DNA of 18,335 nucleotides from RGIG4608 sp045643885 (GTDB lineage: Bacteria > Bacillota > Clostridia > Oscillospirales > CAG-272), in contig JAZRFY010000019.1 in NCBI GenBank assembly GCA_045643885.1, forward strand, positions 1 through 18,335, read 5' to 3'. Positions 13,433 through 18,335 of this stretch are shown one piece after another. The notes below the pieces were generated by a model. The model saw only the letters and a program-made list of their open reading frames with translations, ran no database searches and had not been told where the DNA came from. Both the position numbers and the translations under genes were made by a program. Every line of letters starts with the position of its first letter. Within the stretch, counting starts at the first letter, position 1.

Positions 13433-13873
13433 ATGGATAATTTGACTTATGAACAAATGCATGATGAAAATGATATAATGATTCCTAAACTTAAAGAAAT
13501 ATATCGACTCCCGGAAGTTTCAAGATATCTGAATATTAGTGATAATTATTTTTGCTATGTCACCAAGACCTACGGTGTATATTTTTACAAGGTGTGGAAT
13601 AAAGACGAATTGATTGGCGCAATACACCTTGAACTAAACGAGAATTTACTTTATATGGATATTCTGATATTTCCAAAGTTTCAAAGAAAAGGTTTTGCAA
13701 CAAAAGTAATTGAAGATATTCAAAATGATATTTTCAAACTTAACTACAATAAAATTGAAATCTCTATTGATGAAACAAATAGTGCATCGTTAAAATTATT
13801 TGAAAGCGCAGGATTCACACGAACATCAAAAGACGATGAGTTAATAAACCTTGTTTATCAAAAAATAAATTGA
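13433..13873 (+). CDS. GNAT-family N-acetyltransferase
   Basis: The 146-residue product has the GNAT core: strand LLYMDILIFPKFQRKGFATK with the acetyl-CoA loop Q84-R-K-G-F-A89, and the later NSASLKLFESAGFTR helix-strand with Asn116 typical of motif B. The enzyme would transfer an acyl group from acyl-CoA to an amine; the substrate is unknown. The gene is strongly AT-rich with Lys, Asn and Ile codons unlike the housekeeping genes around it, and it lies between repeats, so it was probably acquired horizontally. The ribosome site is weak (AGGAG about 21 bases upstream, with an AAAG nearer to the start). A hairpin terminator follows. Confidence 0.85.
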   Translation: MDNLTYEQMHDENDIMIPKLKEIYRLPEVSRYLNISDNYFCYVTKTYGVYFYKVWNKDELIGAIHLELNENLLYMDILIFPKFQRKGFATKVIEDIQNDIFKLNYNKIEISIDETNSASLKLFESAGFTRTSKDDELINLVYQKIN

Positions 13874-13898
13874 CATATTCCAATGTATAGAATAGCAA

Positions 13899-13931
13899 CC
13901 CCCGGCAGACTTATGTAAAATCTGTCGGGGG
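13899..13931. terminator. Bidirectional terminator-like hairpin after the GNAT gene
   Basis: CCCCCGGCAGA (13899-13909) pairs with TCTGTCGGGGG (13921-13931) with one G-T pair. It lies between the convergent GNAT and lipoprotein genes and may serve both, though neither side has a long T tract. Confidence 0.65.
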
Positions 13932-13947
13932 TAATTATTTGCTTACT

Positions 13948-13980
13948 GCGGAGCAAATCTGTAAAATGTGATTTCTCCGC
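13948..13980. repeat. Hairpin next to the right inverted-repeat copy
   Basis: GCGGAG (13948-13953) pairs with CTCCGC (13975-13980), extended by AAATC/GATTT. It overlaps the TTAGCGGAGAAAT block of the inverted repeat. It lies 38 bases past the stop of the minus-strand lipoprotein gene. Confidence 0.5.
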
Positions 13981-14007
13981 TAAGGACATTTCCCTTTGGG
14001 TGGCTTT
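13971..14007 (-). repeat. Right copy of the two-block inverted repeat
   Basis: Inverted counterpart of 13078-13117: identical 13-base and 10-base blocks in the opposite orientation with a 14-base spacer. See the left copy. Confidence 0.6.
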
Positions 14008-14017
14008 GATTTTTGTT

Positions 14018-14962
14018 TTATTCAACGGGCTTTGATGCGAGATAGTTGTTGTAAATATCCGTCACGGTCTGTGCCATCTCTTCGTCCGAATAATCTCCGT
14101 TATTGGCAAAGTAGATCGCAAACTCGCCCTCGTCCGTGATGATGGGCACGTACATATATCCCGAAGAGGATATCTTTTCAAGTCTTGCACTTGTTTCTCC
14201 AAGCATTATGGATGAAAGGTCGGATGAGATTGTCGCGTCAAACTCAACTACCTTTGCAGTTTCGTCGGACTTGAGCATGTACCACATTTTACCCTTTCCG
14301 TTAATAAGGTCGATTCTTGCAAAGCAATATACGAAGGGATCTTCGGGGATGGATGCAGAATCGGGGGATTTGTCGGTAGCGATCAAGCCATAGCCTTCAT
14401 AAACACCCTGATATCCAATAGAACCGAATGGGAGTGTGGGGGTATCACCGAAAGCGCCCTTCAAATAGGACAAATCGGTTGTCTTGCTTACTCGTTTGAA
14501 GCTTGAGGTAACGTAATACTCAATTTTGAGTGTGCCGTCAAGAAGGTTTCCTCCCCAGACTGCTCTAGAGGAGCTGATGCTTGTGCTTGACATTGTGGAA
14601 TTTATGCCGAAATTCACATAGTTGCCGTTGCCTTCAAAGTCGATTTCAACGTATGAATAAGAGCCGGGTTTTTCGGTATCCTGTGTGAATCTGCAACGAA
14701 GCTCGGTGATGTAGGGAGCTTCCGTATTGCTTTGGTATGCAAAATAGCCCGTACCGCTTGAGGAGATTACCAAATACATTTTAATGCCGCGCTCTTCCAT
14801 ATAATTGGACTTTCCGCTGTATGATGTAAGCTCATAAGTGCCCTCGATAGCGCTCATTTTTCCACTGTTTATCAAATAACAACCGCTAAGTAAGGCAGAA
14901 AGGGACAAAATCAAGGTCAGCACCAAGGCAAGTGACAAAATTCTTTTAGAAAGCTTTTTCAT
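14018..14962 (-). CDS. Lipoprotein of unknown family
   Basis: From the ATG at 14960-14962 the product has 314 residues; this start is chosen because AAGGAGG lies eight bases upstream and it puts the signal peptide at the very N-terminus. MKKLSKRILS, a hydrophobic core and LSALLSGC with lipobox Cys28 show a type II (lipoprotein) signal. The rest is rich in Ser, Tyr and beta-forming residues (EGTYELTSYSGKSNYMEERG, SIGYQGVYEGYG), which suggests repeated beta-sheet domains of the kind that measure or bind a ligand at the cell surface. I do not recognise a family. It is divergent from the lipoprotein serpin at 15216, so the two may be co-regulated. Confidence 0.85.
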   Translation of the reverse strand: MKKLSKRILSLALVLTLILSLSALLSGCYLINSGKMSAIEGTYELTSYSGKSNYMEERGIKMYLVISSSGTGYFAYQSNTEAPYITELRCRFTQDTEKPGSYSYVEIDFEGNGNYVNFGINSTMSSTSISSSRAVWGGNLLDGTLKIEYYVTSSFKRVSKTTDLSYLKGAFGDTPTLPFGSIGYQGVYEGYGLIATDKSPDSASIPEDPFVYCFARIDLINGKGKMWYMLKSDETAKVVEFDATISSDLSSIMLGETSARLEKISSSGYMYVPIITDEGEFAIYFANNGDYSDEEMAQTVTDIYNNYLASKPVE

Positions 14963-15024
14963 ATAATTTCCTCCTTGTCTGTGTTTTGGATGGGTTGCAA
15001 CAAACACATTTTTATCGTGATTTA

Positions 15025-15053
15025 ATTATATCATATCAAATAAATGGTGTCAA
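15025..15053 (-). promoter_or_regulatory. Consensus sigma-A promoter of the minus-strand lipoprotein gene
   Basis: On the minus strand TTGACA (15048-15053) and TATAAT (15025-15030) are spaced by 17 bases, a full consensus match, about 60 bases before the lipoprotein ATG. Confidence 0.88.
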
Positions 15054-15134
15054 GAAATTTTTTACATAGGTTTAATTGGCAATCAGTGAATTTTCAAGGT
15101 CAAAATAATCAAGATTTGCAAAAATCGTAGACTT

Positions 15135-15189
15135 TTGACACGCGTTTTTTAAAATACTATTGTAAATGGCAAGGATATGTGTTAAAATA
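15135..15189 (+). promoter_or_regulatory. Promoter region of the serpin gene
   Basis: Two candidate pairs are present. TTGTAA and TAAAAT with 17-base spacing (about 15160-15188) lie 28 bases before the ATG. A perfect TTGACA near 15136 has only a poor -10 (TATTGT) at 17 bases. The downstream pair is preferred. Confidence 0.55.
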
Positions 15190-15215
15190 AATAAAAATCA
15201 AAGGAGGAAAAGAAG

Positions 15216-16544
15216 ATGAAAACGCATAAAAGAATCATATCATTTTTGCTTGTTGTGCTTATGTGCGCAGGGCTCTTTTCCTGCATGCCCAATTTGAAAA
15301 AATACGTTATTATGTATGCCGACGAAAGGGCTGAGATCAGTGAGGAGATCGCACAAAGTGCGTCCTTTGAAAGATTCCTTGATAAAATGAATAAATTTGC
15401 CATCGATATAACGATGAGCGTTTCTGACACAACGGACGGAGTCAGCAATTTTTGCATTGCTCCTTCTTCGGTGGTGATGTCACTTGCAGTTGCCGTTGAA
15501 GGCTCTGACGGAGAAACAAGACAGGAGATGCTTGACGCGCTCGGAGTTAATTATGACACCTTCAAAAAATACATAAAGTACTACTATTCTCTTTACAATA
15601 GAAATTACACCTATATTGATGACTATGGAGTGGAGCAGGTTTCCGCCCACGAAATCCTCGCAACGTCGATCTGGCTTGACACCGACGTAAAATATAATAT
15701 CGAATGCATCGATTCACTTGCGACCGAGTTTAATTGTGATTCCTTTTCCATCTCCTTTGGTGACGGAACGGGCTCAAAGCTCATCAATCAGTATATCGAA
15801 TACAAAACGCACAGTGTTGTGCCGGGTAATGCGAGCATTTCCCGCGATACCGACGTTTCCATCGTCAGTCTCTTTCATTTGAAGGAGGTTTGGAACGAGC
15901 TTGGTAAGAGCCTTACGTTCACGGTTGGCAACGAGATGTTTACCAATAACGATAAAAGCACGGTTGAAAAGCAGCTCCTTAAAAGCTCTTATATGGAGGG
16001 GCAGATCTATAACGCGGGCAGATATACCTCGTTCCACATTGAGACAAAGCACGGATACAGACTCTATTTCATCGTGCCAAACTCGATCTATACGCTTGAC
16101 GACGTGTTTACTGTCCAAAACATAAACACCATCCTCTCAAGAGCTGACGATAGATTTGTGGATAACGTAAACAAAAAGCTTCACTATACAAGAGTTATCT
16201 TCCCCCAGATCGAAATTTCATTCTCGGGAGATATCTCCGAAAATCTCAAAAATGATTTTAATATCACCTCCCTTTTTGATAAGGAGGCATGCGACCTTTC
16301 AAATCTTGCTGCGTCGGACGTGTATTGCAACGGATTTATCCACAATACAAGAATGTCCATTGACATGAAGGGCATCGAGGGTGCAACGATCAATCAGACT
16401 CAGCCCTCCATCAAGGACGACAGTGAGCATCCCGACTATGAAAAGGAATATCACGAGTATCTTGTTAACAGAGCCTTCGGCTTTGTGTTGACGGATGCCG
16501 ACGGACTTATCCTATATTCAGGAAGAGTGAACACAGTGAAGTAA
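15216..16544 (+). CDS. Membrane-anchored serpin-family lipoprotein
   Basis: The 442-residue product starts with a lipoprotein signal (hydrophobic core, then LFSC with Cys23). The serpin fold follows: FCIAPSSVVMSLAVAVEGSD and GETRQEMLDALG (79-110), a divergent middle, and the C-terminal FGFVLTDADGLILYSGRVN expected for the last serpin strands. The reactive-loop hinge appears as KGIEGATINQTQP at about 385-397, which keeps the small GxEGAT pattern but is less alanine-rich than in strong inhibitors. Bacterial serpins inhibit host or microbial serine or cysteine proteases; a lipid-anchored one would act at the cell surface, for example against gut proteases. The target is unknown and the inhibitory status uncertain. 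GGAGG before the ATG supports the start; a terminator follows at 16602-16632. Confidence 0.9.
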   Translation: MKTHKRIISFLLVVLMCAGLFSCMPNLKKYVIMYADERAEISEEIAQSASFERFLDKMNKFAIDITMSVSDTTDGVSNFCIAPSSVVMSLAVAVEGSDGETRQEMLDALGVNYDTFKKYIKYYYSLYNRNYTYIDDYGVEQVSAHEILATSIWLDTDVKYNIECIDSLATEFNCDSFSISFGDGTGSKLINQYIEYKTHSVVPGNASISRDTDVSIVSLFHLKEVWNELGKSLTFTVGNEMFTNNDKSTVEKQLLKSSYMEGQIYNAGRYTSFHIETKHGYRLYFIVPNSIYTLDDVFTVQNINTILSRADDRFVDNVNKKLHYTRVIFPQIEISFSGDISENLKNDFNITSLFDKEACDLSNLAASDVYCNGFIHNTRMSIDMKGIEGATINQTQPSIKDDSEHPDYEKEYHEYLVNRAFGFVLTDADGLILYSGRVNTVK

Positions 16545-16567
16545 CAAACGCTTCATATATATAATAG

Positions 16568-16600
16568 GGCAATAATAAGGCAATAACAAGGCAATAAAAC
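16568..16600. repeat. Three tandem 11-base repeats
   Basis: GGCAATAATAA, GGCAATAACAA and GGCAATAAAAC follow without spacing (16568-16578, 16579-16589, 16590-16600). They lie between the serpin stop and its terminator hairpin. Confidence 0.7.
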
Positions 16601-16601
16601 G

Positions 16602-16632
16602 GCGGCAGAAAGCATTTTTCTGTCGCTTTTTT
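16602..16632 (+). terminator. Rho-independent terminator of the serpin gene
   Basis: GCGGCAGAAA (16602-16611) pairs with TTTCTGTCGC (16617-16626) with one G-T pair, followed by six T residues. Confidence 0.88.
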
Positions 16633-16695
16633 GCATCAAAAACGCCGTTTTTTAAGCGGTTTTGCCCTTCCTTGAGTGAAATTTTCAAAAAATGC

Positions 16696-16723
16696 TTGAC
16701 AAAAAACAAAAATATGCTATAAT
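16696..16723 (+). promoter_or_regulatory. rpsF promoter: Sigma-A promoter of the rpsF-ssb-rpsR operon
   Basis: TTGACA (16696-16701) and TATAAT (16718-16723) are spaced by 16 bases. The leader to the rpsF ATG is about 87 bases and contains two hairpins. Confidence 0.85.
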
Positions 16724-16731
16724 ACCATATG

Positions 16732-16788
16732 ATGCGGACGTGTGCGTCCGTCTCTCTGTCGTGCAAAAATTTAGATCGAATTGCACGA
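16732..16788 (+). ncRNA. Structured rpsF leader, possible S6:S18 autoregulatory element
   Basis: CGGACG/CGTCCG forms a short hairpin near 16735-16750, and TCGTGCAA (16759-16766) pairs perfectly with TTGCACGA (16781-16788) around a 14-base loop. rpsF operon leaders in many bacteria carry an RNA that binds the S6:S18 dimer and shuts down translation. I could not confirm the conserved CCG-containing loop, so the assignment is by position and structure only. Confidence 0.4.
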
Positions 16789-16816
16789 ACTTAAAGTCCA
16801 TAGGGAGGTGTAAAAT

Positions 16817-17209
16817 ATGGAAAAGGTAATCAATACTTATGAAAACCTGTTCATCGTTAGTCTTGCAAACGGAGAAGATTCCGCAAAAGAGACAGTGAAC
16901 AAATTCACAACATTGATAGCTAACAACGCTGAAATCGTTGACGTTGCTGACTGGGGTAAGCGCCGTCTTGCATACGCAATCAACGATGAAACAGAGGGTT
17001 ACTACACTGTTGTAACTTTCAAAACAGCTTCTGATTTCCCTGCTGAGCTCGACCGTTTGTTCAACATTGACGAAAACGTTATGCGTTCAATGACAATCAA
17101 ACTCGACGTTAAGGCTCTCGAGAAGAACAACGCTGCCAAGAAGGCACCCGTTGCAGAAGTAGTTGAAGTAGCTGAAGTTGCTGAAGAAGTAGTAGCTGAC
17201 GCTGAATAA
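16817..17209 (+). CDS. rpsF: 30S ribosomal protein S6
   Basis: The 130-residue product begins MEKVINTYENLFIVSLANGE and contains ADWGKRRLAYAINDETEGYY, the typical S6 core, with YTVVTFKT and a later helix for binding S18. The core ends at about residue 105; a Val/Glu/Ala-rich acidic tail (APVAEVVEVAEVAEEVVADA) extends it. S6 pairs with S18 on the platform of the 30S subunit. AGGGAGG precedes the ATG. It is the first gene of rpsF-ssb-rpsR, and the leader may allow control by the S6:S18 pair. Confidence 0.96.
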   Translation: MEKVINTYENLFIVSLANGEDSAKETVNKFTTLIANNAEIVDVADWGKRRLAYAINDETEGYYTVVTFKTASDFPAELDRLFNIDENVMRSMTIKLDVKALEKNNAAKKAPVAEVVEVAEVAEEVVADAE

Positions 17210-17232
17210 TTTGTTCAAGGAGGTAAGCTAAG

Positions 17233-17685
17233 ATGTCAAATCTCAACTTAAACAAGGTCGTACTTTGTGGCCGCCTTACAGCAGATCCCGAACTTAAGCA
17301 GACTCAGAACGGAATTGCAGTTGTTTCCTTCTCTCTCGCAGTAAATCGCAGATTTACAAGAGGTGCTGACGGACAGAGCAATTCTCAGGCAGATTTTATC
17401 AACTGTGTTGCTTGGAGACAGACAGCAGAATTCATTTCAAGATATTTCAAGAAGGGTTCTTCTCTTTGCCTTACAGGTTCTATTCAGACAAGAACATGGA
17501 ATGATAATACAGGTGCTAAGCGTTATGCTACTGAGGTTGTTGTTGACGAAGCTATGTTCGTTGACTCCAGAAGCGATAATGCAGGCCAGTCAAGCTACGT
17601 TCCCGATGCTTACGGTTCTCCTTCTTTCTCTTCAGATGCGCCTAATTTTGAAGAGATCAAAACAGACGACGATTTGCCGTTCTGA
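17233..17685 (+). CDS. ssb: Single-stranded DNA-binding protein
   Basis: The 150-residue product has the OB fold of bacterial SSB: LNKVVLCGRLTADPELKQTQ, FSLAVNRRF, FINCVAWRQTAEFISRYFKK and LTGSIQTRTWNDNTGAKRYA. The flexible tail ends in DDDLPF, the tip that recruits replication and repair partners. SSB binds as a tetramer to single-stranded DNA during replication, recombination and repair. AGGAGG precedes the ATG. It sits between rpsF and rpsR, the usual order in Firmicutes; no second ssb copy is in the window. Confidence 0.97.
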   Translation: MSNLNLNKVVLCGRLTADPELKQTQNGIAVVSFSLAVNRRFTRGADGQSNSQADFINCVAWRQTAEFISRYFKKGSSLCLTGSIQTRTWNDNTGAKRYATEVVVDEAMFVDSRSDNAGQSSYVPDAYGSPSFSSDAPNFEEIKTDDDLPF

Positions 17686-17724
17686 TTAAAGCACTAACGA
17701 AAATAATACAGGAGGATTCATAAA

Positions 17725-17979
17725 ATGGAAAGAACAGAAAATGCTTCTCGTCCGGTTCGTTTCAACAACCGTAGAAGAAAAAAGGTTTGTATCTTCTGTG
17801 AAGATAAAATCGCTTATATCGACTATAAAGATTCTGCAAAGCTTAGAAAGTTCATTAGCGAACGTGGCAAGATTCTTCCTAGAAGAATCAGCGGAACATG
17901 CGCTCAGCACCAGATCAAGCTCACAACAGCTATCAAGCGTGCTCGTCAGGTAGCGCTTCTTCCTTACGTTGCTGACTAA
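17725..17979 (+). CDS. rpsR: 30S ribosomal protein S18 (zinc-binding C+ form)
   Basis: The 84-residue product contains RRKKVCIFC (Cys22, Cys25), KIAYIDYKDSAKLRKFISER, GKILPRRISGTCAQHQ (Cys59, His62) and the C-terminal KRARQVALLPYV. The four Cys/His ligands mark the zinc-binding C+ type; many Firmicutes have the C- form or both, and replacement is linked to zinc limitation. S18 binds S6 in the 30S platform. AGGAGG precedes the ATG, and a strong terminator follows 20 bases after the stop. Confidence 0.96.
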   Translation: MERTENASRPVRFNNRRRKKVCIFCEDKIAYIDYKDSAKLRKFISERGKILPRRISGTCAQHQIKLTTAIKRARQVALLPYVAD

Positions 17980-17998
17980 TATTTGCATTAAGTCAAAT

Positions 17999-18028
17999 AA
18001 AAACACCGCTCAACCGAGCGGTGTTTTT
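17999..18028 (+). terminator. Rho-independent terminator of the rpsF-ssb-rpsR operon
   Basis: AAAAACACCGCTC (17999-18011) pairs perfectly with GAGCGGTGTTTTT (18016-18028) around a four-base loop, with T-rich sequence after. Confidence 0.95.
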
Positions 18029-18092
18029 ATTTTATACGGTGGCCGCAAGGAGTATAGCCTGCAAAAAGAAATAAATTTGTTTAAAAAAGCCC

Positions 18093-18117
18093 AAACCCCT
18101 TGACACGCAAGGGGTTT
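18093..18117. promoter_or_regulatory. Ten-base-pair palindrome overlapping a -35 box
   Basis: AAACCCCTTG (18093-18102) is the exact inverse of CAAGGGGTTT (18108-18117). It overlaps the TTGACA at 18100-18105. It may be an operator; on the minus strand it is followed by GGGC and six T residues, so it may also act as a terminator in that direction. Confidence 0.5.
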
Positions 18118-18128
18118 AAGGGTATAAT
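18100..18128 (+). promoter_or_regulatory. Consensus sigma-A promoter of the Cys-rich lipoprotein gene
   Basis: TTGACA (18100-18105) and TATAAT (18123-18128) are spaced by 17 bases, 57 bases before the ATG at 18186. Confidence 0.88.
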
Positions 18129-18185
18129 TGATAAGGTTTTGATAAGACTCAAAGCAAAAAAACAGTATGAAGGATGGAAAAATTC

Positions 18186-18335
18186 ATGAAAAACATCAAA
18201 ATTCTTTTGATTGCTATGGCACTCGTTCTCGTTCTTGCAGTATTTGCAGGTTGTGAGCAGACAGAATGCCAGCACACAGGCGGCGAAGCTACATGCACAG
18301 AAAAGGCAGTTTGCGAGCTTTGCGGCGAAGCTTAC
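18186..18335 (+). CDS. Cys-rich lipoprotein, N-terminal part (runs off the window)
   Basis: The frame is open from the ATG at 18186 to the edge (50 codons). MKNIKILLIAMALVLVLAVF followed by AGC gives a lipoprotein signal with lipobox Cys23. The mature part starts EQTECQHTGGEATCTEKAVC and goes on ELCGEAY, which resembles the CxxC-containing CTEKAVCExCGEAY repeat found in cell-surface proteins of Clostridia, probably binding metal or forming a small disulfide-rich repeat. The number of repeats and the rest of the protein are outside the window, so the function is unknown. Ribosome site AAGGATGG precedes the start, a weaker form of the usual motif. Confidence 0.8.
   Translation, partial: MKNIKILLIAMALVLVLAVFAGCEQTECQHTGGEATCTEKAVCELCGEAY

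Noticed and set aside
1..18335. CRISPR arrays, tRNA, rRNA, prophage or integrase genes
   Set aside because: None seen: no regularly spaced repeats, no cloverleaf or rRNA words, and no recombinase or phage protein signatures.

Overview
The window reads as chromosomal DNA of a spore-forming, low-to-moderate GC Gram-positive anaerobe of the class Clostridia, probably an uncultured gut lineage. Evidence for this is a complete pro-SigK-type sporulation sigma factor, HPr kinase/phosphorylase, an RNase M5-like Toprim protein, a C+ ribosomal protein S18, a GGGtGRT-family protein, strong AGGAGG ribosome sites and sigma-A promoters. The lineage is inferred from gene content; no rRNA is present to fix it.

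Layout. (1) Bases 1-1990, minus strand: a likely operon of PduL-type phosphotransacylase, an IscU/NifU-like scaffold protein and the start of a GGGtGRT-family gene, read from a promoter near 2050-2077. (2) 2176-4543: a possible small ORF, a ClpP-fold TepA-like protease (plus), an Amidase_6-type protein (minus) and, divergent from it, sigK (plus). (3) 9428 down to 4722, minus strand: U32 peptidase-family protein, RNase M5-like protein, YifB-like AAA ATPase and a threonine-aldolase-family enzyme, starting at a near-consensus promoter (9476-9504) and ending at a strong terminator (4682-4710). (4) 9554-10278: an AT-rich orphan two-helix membrane protein with its own promoter and terminator. (5) 10399-12966, plus strand: HPr kinase, a SAM methyltransferase (overlapping by 8 bases) and an SGNH hydrolase. 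(6) 12967-14007: a repeat-rich stretch with a 20-codon SHOCT-like ORF, a palindromic dispersed repeat and an AT-rich GNAT acetyltransferase, bracketed by a two-block inverted repeat. (7) 14018-16632: two divergent lipoprotein genes, one of unknown family and one a membrane-anchored serpin. (8) 16696-18028: the rpsF-ssb-rpsR operon with a structured leader and strong terminator. (9) 18093-18335: promoter and start of a Cys-rich lipoprotein running off the window.

Most of the window is housekeeping. The parts most worth a second look are the PduL/IscU-like/GGGtGRT module of unknown purpose, the divergent sigK-amidase region with CATA-type -10 elements and a large hairpin, the inverted-repeat-bounded GNAT segment, and the lipoprotein serpin. 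No phage, plasmid, CRISPR array, tRNA, rRNA or transposase gene was recognised.
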